Below, piece after piece: positions 51,396-59,439 of a stretch of DNA of 64,000 bases. Position 1 is the first letter of the stretch. Each line of letters begins with the position of its first letter. The position numbers and the translations under genes were made by a program. Origin of the DNA: DATARH01 sp035550515 (GTDB taxonomy: Bacteria; Pseudomonadota; Alphaproteobacteria; ATCC43930; CGMCC-115725); NCBI GenBank assembly GCA_035550515.1, contig DASZOZ010000033.1, positions 1 through 64,000 on the forward strand. Direction: 5' to 3'. Below the pieces are notes generated by a model, which was given only the letters and a program-made list of their open reading frames with translations, was not told where the DNA came from and did no database searches.

Positions 51396-51678
51396 GGATC
51401 CGCTACACGCTGCGAGCTCAAGCGGATCTAGAAGCCATCTTTTCCTATTTCGACCAACTCTCGCCCCAAGTGCACGGGCCGTGCGCATCGAGATCAAACG
51501 ACGCGTCGATCAGCTCCTCGCCTTTCCGCTAATGGCGCCGGCGACCGAAATCCCCGGCCTACGGGAATTGTCGGTGTCGCGGTTTCCCTACAAGGTCTAT
51601 TACGAGCTTTACGGCGACGAGATTTGTATCCTGCACATTCGCCATGCCCGTCGTCGTCCCTGGACCGGTCGTAGGTAA
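51392..51678 (+). pseudogene. ParE/RelE-type toxin, frameshifted
   Basis: The frame from ATG 51392 gives MRIRYTLRAQADLEAIFSYF + DQLSPQ, a good ParE N-terminus, but then reads into a stop at 51530 after 46 residues. The second half is found in the minus-one frame: ARAVRIEIKRRVDQLL, ELSVSRFPYKVYYELYGDEI and CILHIRHARRRPW, the typical ParE C-terminus ending at TAA 51676-51678. The shift is near 51467-51475; restoring one base between CAA and GTG would rejoin both parts. A one-base loss therefore breaks the toxin, unless there is programmed shifting or a sequence error. Toxin would target gyrase or mRNA if intact. Confidence 0.85.
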
Positions 51679-51681
51679 GCG

Positions 51682-52443
51682 ATGAACGACAGCGAATTGG
51701 CAGCCGCGGTCGCCGAATTCGCGGCGGCGCGGGACCGGGGCGAATATTTTCCCCAGGCCTGGGCCGGCCGGCTGTCGCTCGATGACGCGTATCGCATCCA
51801 GCTGGCGCTGATCGCGGACCGCGGCGCCCGGCGCGTCGGCTGGAAGGTCGGGCTGACCTCGACCGCGATCCAGCAGCAATTCCAGGTGCACGAGCCGGTC
51901 TTCGGCTGCCTCTTGGCCGGCGGCCGGCTCGACACTGGCCACATCTTTCGCTCCGGCGATTTGATCGCGCCGGGGTTCGAGAACGAGCTGTGCATCGTCA
52001 TCGGCCGCGACCTGGCCGCCGGTGCGACGGCTGACGACGTCGCTGGGGCGGTGGCGCGCGTCCATCCCGCTTTCGAGATCATCGAGACGCGCGGCGATCT
52101 GACCGGTCAGCTCGCCCTCGCGCTCGCCGACAACGCCCAGCAGAAGGCGTTCGTGCTCGGCCCGGCGGCGGAACGGGCGGCCCTCCCGGCGCTCGATGCG
52201 GTGACGGTCAGCGTGCGGGTCAACGGCACCGAAGTTGCCGCCGCGAACGGCAGCGCCGTTCTCGGGCACCCGTACAACGCGGTCGCCTGGCTCGCCGGCA
52301 AGCTGGCGCAGTTCGGCGAGAGACTGCGCGCCGGCGACTATGTCATGAGCGGCTCGTTCACCCGGCAGTTCCCGCTGAACCCTGGCGACCGCATTGCAGC
52401 GGATTTCACCGGGATCGGCGCGGTTGCCGCCGCCGTCGCTTAG
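51682..52443 (+). CDS. 2-keto-4-pentenoate hydratase-like protein (FAH family)
   Basis: A 253-residue protein of the fumarylacetoacetate hydrolase superfamily, MhpD/XylJ subgroup. It has ARRVGWKVGLTSTAIQQQF, HEPVFGCLLAGG, and the metal-binding EIIETRG and FENELCIVIGRDL segments. These enzymes hydrate 2-oxopent-4-enoate or decarboxylate 4-oxalocrotonate after meta-cleavage of catechols. No extradiol dioxygenase is next to it except the VOC protein at 61115. Starts three bases after the frameshifted toxin and ends two bases from the stop of the convergent CobW gene. Confidence 0.87.
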   Translation: MNDSELAAAVAEFAAARDRGEYFPQAWAGRLSLDDAYRIQLALIADRGARRVGWKVGLTSTAIQQQFQVHEPVFGCLLAGGRLDTGHIFRSGDLIAPGFENELCIVIGRDLAAGATADDVAGAVARVHPAFEIIETRGDLTGQLALALADNAQQKAFVLGPAAERAALPALDAVTVSVRVNGTEVAAANGSAVLGHPYNAVAWLAGKLAQFGERLRAGDYVMSGSFTRQFPLNPGDRIAADFTGIGAVAAAVA

Positions 52444-52444
52444 C

Positions 52445-53554
52445 CTAGCCTCCAGGCGCGGGCGCCAAATCCGGCGGCCGGTCGGCGTCGACAAAGGTGG
52501 CGAGGGTCTGTTCGATCGTCTCGCGCGGCAGGTCGCGGGTGATGAAGACGATCCGCGTGCGATGGTCGTCGGTCGGCCATGCCGGCAGCAGGACCGGCGG
52601 GTGAAACAGATGCTGGACGCCGTGCAGCACCACCGGCTGGCCCGGCCGCTCGTCGATCGCGACGATCGCCTTGACCCGCAGCAAATCCGCGCCGCGCATC
52701 GAGGTCAGCGCATCGAACCATCCCGACAGCGCCGTCCACGACATCGGCTGCTCGCGCACGATGCAGAACGAGGCGATATGTGCGTCGTGCCGGTTGACGT
52801 CGTGGTGATGGCGATGCCCATGCCCCGCATGCGCGTCATGCGTTGCGGCGAGCGCCTCGTCGCCCAAAGCCTCGTCGCCGAGCCAGCGCTGCACCTCGAC
52901 CGTCTTGGTCGTCGGGTCGTAGAGGCCGAGGTTGAACAGCATCGACGGGTCCACCGCGCCGCCCGTCACCTCCATGATCGGGGCGCCCGGATTGAGCGCC
53001 GCCAACCGCCGCTCCAGCGCCCGCCGCGCCGCCGGCGTCGCCACGTCGCATTTGGTCAGCAACAGCCGGTCGGCGACTGCCGCCTGCTTCACCGCCTCGA
53101 CCTGGGCGTCGAGCGTGCCCATGCCGTTGACCGCGTCGACCGTCGTCACCACGCCGTCGACCATATAGCGCTCGGCGACGATCGGGTCCTGCATCAGCGC
53201 GTGCAGGATCGGCGCCGGGTCGGCCAGGCCGGTGGTCTCGATCACCACCCGCTCGAAGCCGGGGATGCGCCCCTTGGCGCGGTCGACGAACAGGTTGACC
53301 AGCGTGTCGGCGATGTCGCCGCGGATCGTGCAGCACAGGCAGCCGCTCTGCATCAGCACGACATCGTCGGTCGCCTTCTCGACCAGCAGATGGTCGATGC
53401 CGACCTCGCCGAACTCGTTGATGATGACGGCCGTCGCCGCCATCTCCGGCTGCTTGACGATGTGGTTGAGCACGGTGGTCTTGCCGCTGCCGAGAAACCC
53501 CGTCAGCAAGGTCACCGGCGTGCGCGACGCCGCCTCGATCGCGGTCAACGACAT
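52445..53554 (-). CDS. CobW/COG0523 family GTPase (metal chaperone)
   Basis: A 369-residue metal-linked GTPase. The P-loop is TLLTGFLGSGKTTVLN (Gly19-Thr27), the switch/metal motif is SGCLCCTIRGD (Cys72, Cys74, Cys75), and NKxD is TKCDVATPAARR. A His-rich loop around residue 240-265 (HDAHAGHGHRHHHDVNRHDA) could hold zinc or nickel. Family members insert zinc or cobalt into client enzymes, often when metals are scarce. GGAGAGGAG precedes ATG 53554; a longer frame has no such site. Neighbouring amidohydrolases are metal enzymes and could be clients (inference). Confidence 0.92.
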   Translation of the reverse strand: MSLTAIEAASRTPVTLLTGFLGSGKTTVLNHIVKQPEMAATAVIINEFGEVGIDHLLVEKATDDVVLMQSGCLCCTIRGDIADTLVNLFVDRAKGRIPGFERVVIETTGLADPAPILHALMQDPIVAERYMVDGVVTTVDAVNGMGTLDAQVEAVKQAAVADRLLLTKCDVATPAARRALERRLAALNPGAPIMEVTGGAVDPSMLFNLGLYDPTTKTVEVQRWLGDEALGDEALAATHDAHAGHGHRHHHDVNRHDAHIASFCIVREQPMSWTALSGWFDALTSMRGADLLRVKAIVAIDERPGQPVVLHGVQHLFHPPVLLPAWPTDDHRTRIVFITRDLPRETIEQTLATFVDADRPPDLAPAPGG

Positions 53555-53779
53555 CTCGAACTCCTCTCCCGAAGCCAGGGGCAGTTTAACCACAGAGGCA
53601 CGGAGCACACGGAGTCTGTCGACATCCATGGCGATTGAAAGGCGCCTGGCGCCGATGGGGCCGCCTGGCGGTGTTAACCTTTAGCCATGCGCCGAGCGCG
53701 TTTGACACCCTGTCGCGCCGGGGCCTACGCTTCGGGCAAATCACCCATGCGAGGTCCATCGCACCACGGGAGGAACACC

Positions 53780-55246
53780 ATGAGCCGTCATCAGAGCCCC
53801 GAGCAGGTTCACGCCAAGCTGAAGCATCCGGTCGTCGACGGCGACGGCCACTGGCTCGAATTCGCCCCGGTCTTCAGCGAGAAGATGCGCAAGGCGGGCG
53901 GCGACAAGGCGGCGGACGGTTTCCTCAAGGCGCTGCAATCGACCACCGACGCGCTCAAGATGACCCAGGAGGAGCGCGATGCGCGCCGGGTCGCCCAGCC
54001 GAATTTCTGGAACCGCCAGGCCGAGAACACGCTCGACCGCGCCACCGCGATGATGCCCAAGCTGCTCTATCAGCGCCTCGACGAGATCGGCACCGATTTC
54101 GCGGTGATCTACCCGACCGCCGGCCTGCGCCTGCCGCGCATCAAGGACGACGAGACCCGCCGTGCGGTCATCCGCGCCTACAACATCGTCTCCGCCGAGT
54201 ATTTCCAGCCCTACAGCGACCGCATGACGCCGGCGGCGATCATCCCGATGCACACGCCGGAGGAGGCGGTCGCCGAGCTGGAGTTCGTCACCGCGCAGCT
54301 CGGCGCCAAGGTCGGCATGTTCGGCAGCGGCATGTCGCGCCCGGTCCAGGCGGTGCAGACCAACGACCCCGAGTCGCAGCGTTTCACGGTGTCGTACGAC
54401 GTGCTCGGCATCGACAGCCCGTACGATTACGACCCGGTCTGGCGGAAATGCGTCGAGCTCGGCATCGCGCCGACCTTTCATTCCAGCGCCAGCGGGCAGG
54501 GTCTGCGCAACAGCCCGTCGAATTTCGTCTACAACCATGTCGGTCACTTCGCCGCCGCCGGCCACGCGGTCGCCAAGGGCATCTTTCTCGGCGGCGTCAC
54601 GCGGCGCTTCCCGCAGCTCAATTTCGCCTTCCTCGAGGGCGGTGTGGGCTGGGGCTGCCAGCTGTTCGGCGACCTGATCGAGCATTGGGAGCGGCGCGGC
54701 GCCCCGGCGCTGAAGCGCATGGACCCCGACAAGCTCGACCGCAAGCTGCTGCTCGACCTCGTCGAGCAGCACGGCTACGACGACATCGCCGCCGTGCTGA
54801 AGGCGCGCGACGGCTGGCCCGACCCGAATGCCAAGCAGCTGACCGGCAACCGCACCGAGCTCGACGATTTTGCCGCCTGCCGGATCACCCGCAAGGAGGA
54901 CTGGGTCGAGCTCTATGCCAAGCCCTATTATTTCGGCTGCGAGGCCGACGACCGGATGAACGCGACCGCGTTCGGCAGGGGCAACCCGTTCGGCTCCAAG
55001 CTCAACGCGATCTATTCGTCCGATATCGGCCATTTCGACGTGATCGATTTCCGCGACCCGCTGCCCGAGGCCTATGAGCTGGTCGAGGATGGCCACATCA
55101 CCGAGGACGATTTCCGCGCCTTCGTGTTCAAGAACCCGGTGATGCTGTGGGGCAAGCAGAACCCCCGCTTCTTCGAAGGCACCGTCGTCGCCAAGGAAGC
55201 CGCCGCGGTGCTCGCCGCCGCGCAGCCCGCCGGCTCGGCCGACTGA
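53780..55246 (+). CDS. COG2159 amidohydrolase, long subgroup (paralogue 1)
   Basis: A 488-residue metal-dependent hydrolase, longer than the 380-residue members in the window. The N-terminal motif is KHPVVDGDGHWLEFAPVF, so D-G-D-G-H replaces the D-x-H-x-H pair. Other landmarks are FSSASGQGLRNSPSNF-type His region (PTFHSSASGQG, NHVGHFAAAGHAVAKG) and the terminal Asp in SSDIGHFDVIDFRDPL. GGGAGGAACACC precedes ATG 53780. A closely related gene lies at 56815; the two flank a toxin-antitoxin remnant and a small secreted protein. Likely decarboxylase or hydrolase of a carboxylic acid; function unproved. Confidence 0.85.
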   Translation: MSRHQSPEQVHAKLKHPVVDGDGHWLEFAPVFSEKMRKAGGDKAADGFLKALQSTTDALKMTQEERDARRVAQPNFWNRQAENTLDRATAMMPKLLYQRLDEIGTDFAVIYPTAGLRLPRIKDDETRRAVIRAYNIVSAEYFQPYSDRMTPAAIIPMHTPEEAVAELEFVTAQLGAKVGMFGSGMSRPVQAVQTNDPESQRFTVSYDVLGIDSPYDYDPVWRKCVELGIAPTFHSSASGQGLRNSPSNFVYNHVGHFAAAGHAVAKGIFLGGVTRRFPQLNFAFLEGGVGWGCQLFGDLIEHWERRGAPALKRMDPDKLDRKLLLDLVEQHGYDDIAAVLKARDGWPDPNAKQLTGNRTELDDFAACRITRKEDWVELYAKPYYFGCEADDRMNATAFGRGNPFGSKLNAIYSSDIGHFDVIDFRDPLPEAYELVEDGHITEDDFRAFVFKNPVMLWGKQNPRFFEGTVVAKEAAAVLAAAQPAGSAD

Positions 55247-55283
55247 GCAGCGGACGCGCGTGCCCCCTGCCGGGGCACGCGCG

Positions 55284-55634
55284 TCAAATTGCGATCGTCG
55301 TCTCGATCGTGTCGTAATCGGCCCGCAACCCGCGACCCGACACATCGAGCAGCCCTGTGGCGACGAGCGCCTGCACGTCGGCATGCACATTGCTGTAGTC
55401 GCGTTCCAGCGCCTTGGCGAGCGCGCGAATGCTGGCGACCTGGTGGCGACGGACATAATGCAGCAGTTCCATTCGCTTGCCGGTCAGCACGCGGCTGAGC
55501 GCGTCCCAATTTTCGAACGATAACCGCCGCTCATGGAAGTGCTCGCCCCGCTCCGCGCGATGCCAGGCATCGACGAAGCGGTGCGACGCCTCTTCCTTGA
55601 ACCCCCCGCCGACAGTGATCTTCACATCCGTCAT
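55284..55634 (-). CDS. Winged-helix antitoxin-like protein
   Basis: A 116-residue DNA-binding protein. The segment HYVRRHQVASIRALAKALER then DYSNVHADVQALVATGLLDV is a winged helix-turn-helix of the MarR/HVO_A0114 type. Its ATG overlaps the TGA of the upstream DUF6516/TumE-like frame by four bases (ATGA), the usual toxin-antitoxin arrangement in which the toxin is first. It probably represses its own operon. It is intact although the toxin is broken. Confidence 0.75.
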   Translation of the reverse strand: MTDVKITVGGGFKEEASHRFVDAWHRAERGEHFHERRLSFENWDALSRVLTGKRMELLHYVRRHQVASIRALAKALERDYSNVHADVQALVATGLLDVSGRGLRADYDTIETTIAI

Positions 55635-55900
55635 CCATGACCTCTCAATGTCCGTATGTCGGCCCAGAAGTCTTCCATCAACCGTTCCACCGTCGTAAAC
55701 GCATAGGCGGTTTCGGTGCCTTGAAAATGCCGATGGTCGCCTTGCCGCGTTCGTTGTCGTATCCGACCTCTCGCCGTCCCGGTGCGCCGTAATACAACGA
55801 GTATTTCAAGTCGTGTGCGGATGGCGTCACGGGCGACGGTACGCGCCAGATCGTCGTAGTCGATCCGCTGGTGGAGCAGCAGTTGGGCGGTCGAGCGCAC
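55631..55900 (-). pseudogene. TumE/DUF6516-like toxin with scrambled centre
   Basis: The frame from GTG 55900 begins RSTAQLLLHQRIDYDD and ends GDHRHFQGTETAYAFTTVER + LMEDFWADIR, both recognisable TumE-like pieces, but its middle is not. The missing middle is in another frame: IWRVPSPVTPSAHDLKYSLY then YGAPGRREVGYDNERGK. Two opposite shifts are needed, one near 55850-55862 and one near 55740 where GGCAAGGGC has become GGCAAGGC. An uninterrupted 89-residue ORF therefore remains but with about 35 scrambled residues. Probably inactive. Confidence 0.75.
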
Positions 55901-56290
55901 TTGCTCTGTATAGGGGGCGCTGCGCTATGGTTTTCACCGCCGCCCGTGCCAGTGCCACGCCGAGTTCCTCGGCCTCGCAGCCGATCGCCAAGATGCGCCG
56001 CCCGCTCACCCTCCCGGAGGGTCCTGCCCGCGCGACTGGAAGCGCAGCCGCAATTAAAACGTAAATCAAGCATGCGGTGCCCGCCCCTTGATTATCCTTA
56101 ATACAATAGAACAGCGATATTCACTCCGAACGGATAAGTTAAAACTCGCGGAAAAGTTCAAAAATATGGCAGCTGATGGGAACGAATGCCGAGAAGAAAG
56201 CGTCCAGTTACCAGGTCGATATTCGACCTTTCCGCAATCGGAGGCGTTCTTCGCCTGAGTTCGGGCGAAGAATCAATCGGGAGAGAGTTG
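55901..56290. other. 390-bp region without a firm gene
   Basis: Holds the region upstream of the TumE-like frame and the 5' side of the secreted-protein gene. An 80-codon minus frame at 55827-56069 starts with a hydrophobic stretch (MIYVLIAAALPVARAGPSGR) but overlaps the toxin and is not convincing. 56075-56165 is unusually AT-rich for this genome (TTGATTATCCTTAATACAAT and following), suggesting a promoter for the gene at 56291, though -35/-10 spacing could not be fitted. No IS ends or att-like repeats were seen. Confidence 0.5.
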
Positions 56291-56656
56291 ATGACGAAGA
56301 CAATCCTGGCGCTCGCTGCCGCGGGCGTGCTCGGCGCCGCCATGGTTTCCACCGGGGCGAATGCCATGGTTCCCGGCACCAATGCGAAGATGACCACGAC
56401 ATCCAAGGTCAGCCAGACCAGGCTCAACCGCGAACGGGCGATGCTCCGGCGCGACGTACGGCTGGGCCGGACCACCGACGCCGCGCGGCTGCGCCGTGAG
56501 ATCAATGCCGACGAGCGGGCGATCCGCCACGCGAAGGGCGGCATGCAGCAGGGCACGCGCGCGCGGACCATGCAGCCGCAGCAGCCGATGCCGCCGCAAA
56601 GCCCGAACCAGAACCACACCAACACCCAGACCCCGACCCCGACCCAAAACCAGTAG
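56291..56656 (+). CDS. Small secreted protein, Pro/Gln/Thr-rich tail
   Basis: A 121-residue protein. MTKTILALAAAGVLGAAMVS then TGANA is a clear signal peptide cleaved after Ala-Asn-Ala (residue 25). The mature part is helical and basic (RLNRERAMLRRDVRLGRTTD), then ends in a low-complexity tail of Pro, Gln, Asn and Thr. ATG 56291 is preceded by GAGAGAG; the longer frame from 56186 lacks a signal at its start. No known family. Sits between the toxin-antitoxin remnant and the second amidohydrolase paralogue, behind an AT-rich stretch. Confidence 0.75.
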   Translation: MTKTILALAAAGVLGAAMVSTGANAMVPGTNAKMTTTSKVSQTRLNRERAMLRRDVRLGRTTDAARLRREINADERAIRHAKGGMQQGTRARTMQPQQPMPPQSPNQNHTNTQTPTPTQNQ

Positions 56657-56814
56657 TCGGACCTGCCCGAGCGGCGCGCTCTCAGCGACGGCGCGCCGCT
56701 GTTTCCGCCGCAATTTGCCGGGGCCGCGAGCCCGCCGGATGGTGTGGCGATTTGACTTGCCGGCGCACGGGGCATACGCTTTTCGCCAGCGATTGCGCGA
56801 CCCCGGAGGCAGGA

Positions 56815-58287
56815 ATGAGCTCGCATCAAAGCCCGCAAGACATCCGCAAAGGCTTGAAGCACCCGGTCATCGACGGCGACGGCCACTGGGTCGAATACAC
56901 GCCGGTCTTCGCCGAGAAGATCCGCAAGGTGACAGGCGATCTCGGCGGCAACGGCTTCCTGCAGTCGCAGCGCCGCATCCCGGACGCGCTCGAACTGACC
57001 ACCGAGCAGCGCAAGGAGCGCGGCATCGCGATGGAGGGGCAATGGGGCCGGCAGGCGCTCAACACCCGCGACCGCGCCACCGCGATGATGCCGCGTATGT
57101 TCTATGAGCGGATGGACGAGCTGGGCATCGATTTCGGCATCGTCTACCCGACCGCCGGGCTGGGCATCCCGCGCATCGCCGACGACGCCACCCGCCGCGC
57201 GGTGATCCGCGGCTTCAATGTCGTCACCTACGACTATTTCAAGGACCTCTCCGACAAGCTGACCCCGGCCGCGGTGATCGGCGTGCACACCCCGGAAGAG
57301 GCGATCGAGGAGCTCGAATTCTGCGTCAAGCAGCTCGGCTCGAAGGTCGCGATGTTCGGCAGCGGCGTGCGCCGGCCGATCCCGCACGCCAAGAATGCCC
57401 CGCCCGACGTCGCCAAATACGCGCTCGGCTTTGACCAGCTCGGGATCGACAGCCAGTACGATTACGACCCGGTCTGGCAGAAATGCCGCGAGCTCGGCAT
57501 CGCCCCGACCTTTCACACCGGCGGGCGCGGCTATGGCGAGCGCATGAGCCCGTCGAACTTCACCTTCAACCATATCGGCCATTTCGCGGCGGCCGGCCAC
57601 AACGTCGCCAAGGCGCTGTTCCTCGGCGGCGTGACCCGGCGCTTCCCGGACCTGCGCTTCGCCTTCCTCGAAGGCGGGGTCGGCTGGGGCTGCCAGCTGT
57701 TCTGCGACCTCATCGAACATTGGGAGCGGCGCGGCGCCAAGGGGCTGGAGCGCATGGACCCGTCAAAGCTCGACCGCGCGCTGCTGCGCCAGCTGGTCGA
57801 CCAGTACGGCTATAGCGACATCGCCGCCGAGCTCGACAAGCGCGACGGCTGGCCGCTCGAGGAAGATTTCCTCACCGGCAACGTCCCGCCGGACGATTAC
57901 ATCCACTGCGGCATCACCCAGAAGCAGGATTGGCTCGACCTCTACGCCACGCCGTATTATTTCGGCTGCGAGGCGGACGACCGGATGAACGCGGTCGCCT
58001 TCGGCAAGACGATGCCTTTGGGGGCGCGGATCAACGCGATCTACAGCTCCGATATCGGCCATTTCGACGTCATGGACATGCGCGACCCGCTGCCCGAGGC
58101 ATGGGAGCTGGTCGAGGACGGTCATATCGGCGAAGACGACTTCAAGGACTTCGTGTTCTCGAACGCGGTGCGGCTGTGGGGCACGCAGAACCCGCGCTTC
58201 TTCGAGGGCACGCCGGTCGCCAGGGAAGCCGCCGCCGTCCTCGCCGCCGCCAAGGCCGGTCCGGCGTTGCGCGACGCCGCGAAGTGA
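56815..58287 (+). CDS. COG2159 amidohydrolase, long subgroup (paralogue 2)
   Basis: A 490-residue paralogue of the 53780 protein; more than half of the residues match by eye in the first 170. Shared blocks include KHPVIDGDGHWVEYTPVF, YPTAGLGIPRIADD, MFGSGVRRPI and, at the end, SSDIGHFDVMDMRDPLPEAW. It has the same D-G-D-G-H variant of the metal motif and the same final Asp. GGAGG precedes ATG 56815. Duplication followed by insertion of a toxin-antitoxin module and a secreted-protein gene between the copies explains the layout. A 47-bp tandem array follows its stop. Confidence 0.85.
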   Translation: MSSHQSPQDIRKGLKHPVIDGDGHWVEYTPVFAEKIRKVTGDLGGNGFLQSQRRIPDALELTTEQRKERGIAMEGQWGRQALNTRDRATAMMPRMFYERMDELGIDFGIVYPTAGLGIPRIADDATRRAVIRGFNVVTYDYFKDLSDKLTPAAVIGVHTPEEAIEELEFCVKQLGSKVAMFGSGVRRPIPHAKNAPPDVAKYALGFDQLGIDSQYDYDPVWQKCRELGIAPTFHTGGRGYGERMSPSNFTFNHIGHFAAAGHNVAKALFLGGVTRRFPDLRFAFLEGGVGWGCQLFCDLIEHWERRGAKGLERMDPSKLDRALLRQLVDQYGYSDIAAELDKRDGWPLEEDFLTGNVPPDDYIHCGITQKQDWLDLYATPYYFGCEADDRMNAVAFGKTMPLGARINAIYSSDIGHFDVMDMRDPLPEAWELVEDGHIGEDDFKDFVFSNAVRLWGTQNPRFFEGTPVAREAAAVLAAAKAGPALRDAAK

Positions 58288-58295
58288 CTGCCCGG

Positions 58296-58549
58296 GTCAC
58301 CGCCGCCGCAGGGCGGGGGTGACCCGTTCTCATCTTTATGGCGTCACCGCCGCCGCAGGGCGGGGGTGACCCGTTCCCATCTTTACGGCGTCACTCCCGT
58401 CGCAGGGCGGGGGTGACCCTTTCCTATCTTTACGGCGTCACCACCGCCGCAGGGCGGGGGTGGCCCTTTCCCATCTTTACGGCGTCACTCCCGTCGCAGG
58501 CGGGGGTCTCCCGTCGCAGGCGGGGGTGGCCCGTTCTCGTCTTTAAGGC
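58296..58549. repeat. 47-bp tandem hairpin array, five units, between convergent stops
   Basis: Units start at 58296, 58343, 58390, 58437 and 58484, four of exactly 47 bp and the last 66 bp because it contains an internal 20-bp tandem duplication (CTCCCGTCGCAGGCGGGGGT at 58488 and 58508). Each unit carries GTCACC...CGGGGGTGACC, able to fold into a hairpin, then CCATCTTTACGGC. The array starts nine bases after the amidohydrolase stop (58287) and its last unit supplies the TAA stop (58543-58545) of the convergent deacetylase gene. Confidence 0.95.
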
Positions 58550-59439
58550 GCCGGGTGCGCGGCGATCCAGTGCCGCGCCACGTCGGCGCGGCGGCAGATC
58601 CACACCCGGTCCTTTGACTGGATGTACTCGATAAACCGCATCAGCGCCTTGGCGCGGCCGGGATGGCGGGTGATGCGCATGTGCAGCCCCACCGACAGCA
58701 TGCGCGGCCGCTCGGCCCCCTCCTCGTAGAGCACGTCGAACGCGTCGCGCAGATAGGCGAAGAAATCCTCGCCCGGCCCGAACACGCCGCGGCCGAACTT
58801 CACGTCGTTGGTCGACAGCGTATAGGGCACCATTAGCAGCGGCTTGCCGCCCTCGGTCGTCCAATAGGGCAGCTCGTCGTTATAGGTGTCGCTGCTGTAG
58901 AGAAAGCCCGCGGTCTCGGCGACGATGCGCCGGGTGTTCTCCGACGGGGCGTAGCGGCAATACCAGCCGAGCGTCGGCTTGCCGGTGGTCTGGCGGATCA
59001 GCTCGACGGCGGCGGCGATCTGCCGCCGCTCCTCGGCTTCGTCCAGCTCGAAATGCTTGATCCAGCGAAGACCGTGACCGCAGATGTCCCAGTCGGTCGC
59101 GGCGATCGCCTGCGCCGCCGGCGGGTTGGCCGCGAGCGCCTTGGCGCAGGCGAACAGCGTGACCGGCACCTGGTACCGCGTGAAGATGTGGTGGAGCCGC
59201 CACCAGCCGACCCGGCTGCCGTATTCGAACATGCTCTCGGCGCCGAGGTCGCGCCGCCCCGCCATGCCGGGGTCGACGCTGGCGCTCTCGGTCAGCCCGC
59301 CCTCGCTGAACCCGTCGGCATCCCAGGACGGCTCGGAGCCTTCCTCGAAATTGATCACGAAATTGACCGCGATGCGCGCGCCGCCCGGCCAGTTCGCGTG
59401 CGGCGGGGTAGGGCCGTAGCCGACAAAATCGCGGGTCAT
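58543..59439 (-). CDS. Polysaccharide deacetylase-fold protein, PuuE allantoinase-like
   Basis: A 298-residue NodB-fold hydrolase. The segment YCRYAPSENTRRIVAETAGF then LYSSDTYNDELPYWT is typical of the cofactor-independent allantoinase PuuE and related peptide/uracil-ring hydrolases. The early NFVINFEEGSEPSWDADGF and the late SVGLHMRITRHPGRAKAL are also family-like. PuuE opens the hydantoin ring of allantoin; relatives act on other cyclic amides. No other purine catabolic genes are nearby, so the substrate is uncertain. Its ATG overlaps the DUF29 stop (ATGA). The stop lies within the 47-bp tandem array. Confidence 0.82.
   Translation of the reverse strand: MTRDFVGYGPTPPHANWPGGARIAVNFVINFEEGSEPSWDADGFSEGGLTESASVDPGMAGRRDLGAESMFEYGSRVGWWRLHHIFTRYQVPVTLFACAKALAANPPAAQAIAATDWDICGHGLRWIKHFELDEAEERRQIAAAVELIRQTTGKPTLGWYCRYAPSENTRRIVAETAGFLYSSDTYNDELPYWTTEGGKPLLMVPYTLSTNDVKFGRGVFGPGEDFFAYLRDAFDVLYEEGAERPRMLSVGLHMRITRHPGRAKALMRFIEYIQSKDRVWICRRADVARHWIAAHPAP

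Noticed and set aside
51392..51678. ParE frames considered as two separate small genes
   Set aside because: Each half alone lacks a complete ParE fold, while joining them by a single base gives a normal toxin.
55827..56069. 80-codon minus-strand frame with a hydrophobic start
   Set aside because: It overlaps the TumE-like remnant, lacks a ribosome site and shows no recognisable domain, though a small secreted peptide cannot be excluded.
58296..58549. Array considered as CRISPR
   Set aside because: The units are contiguous 47-bp copies with no variable spacers and no cas genes nearby.
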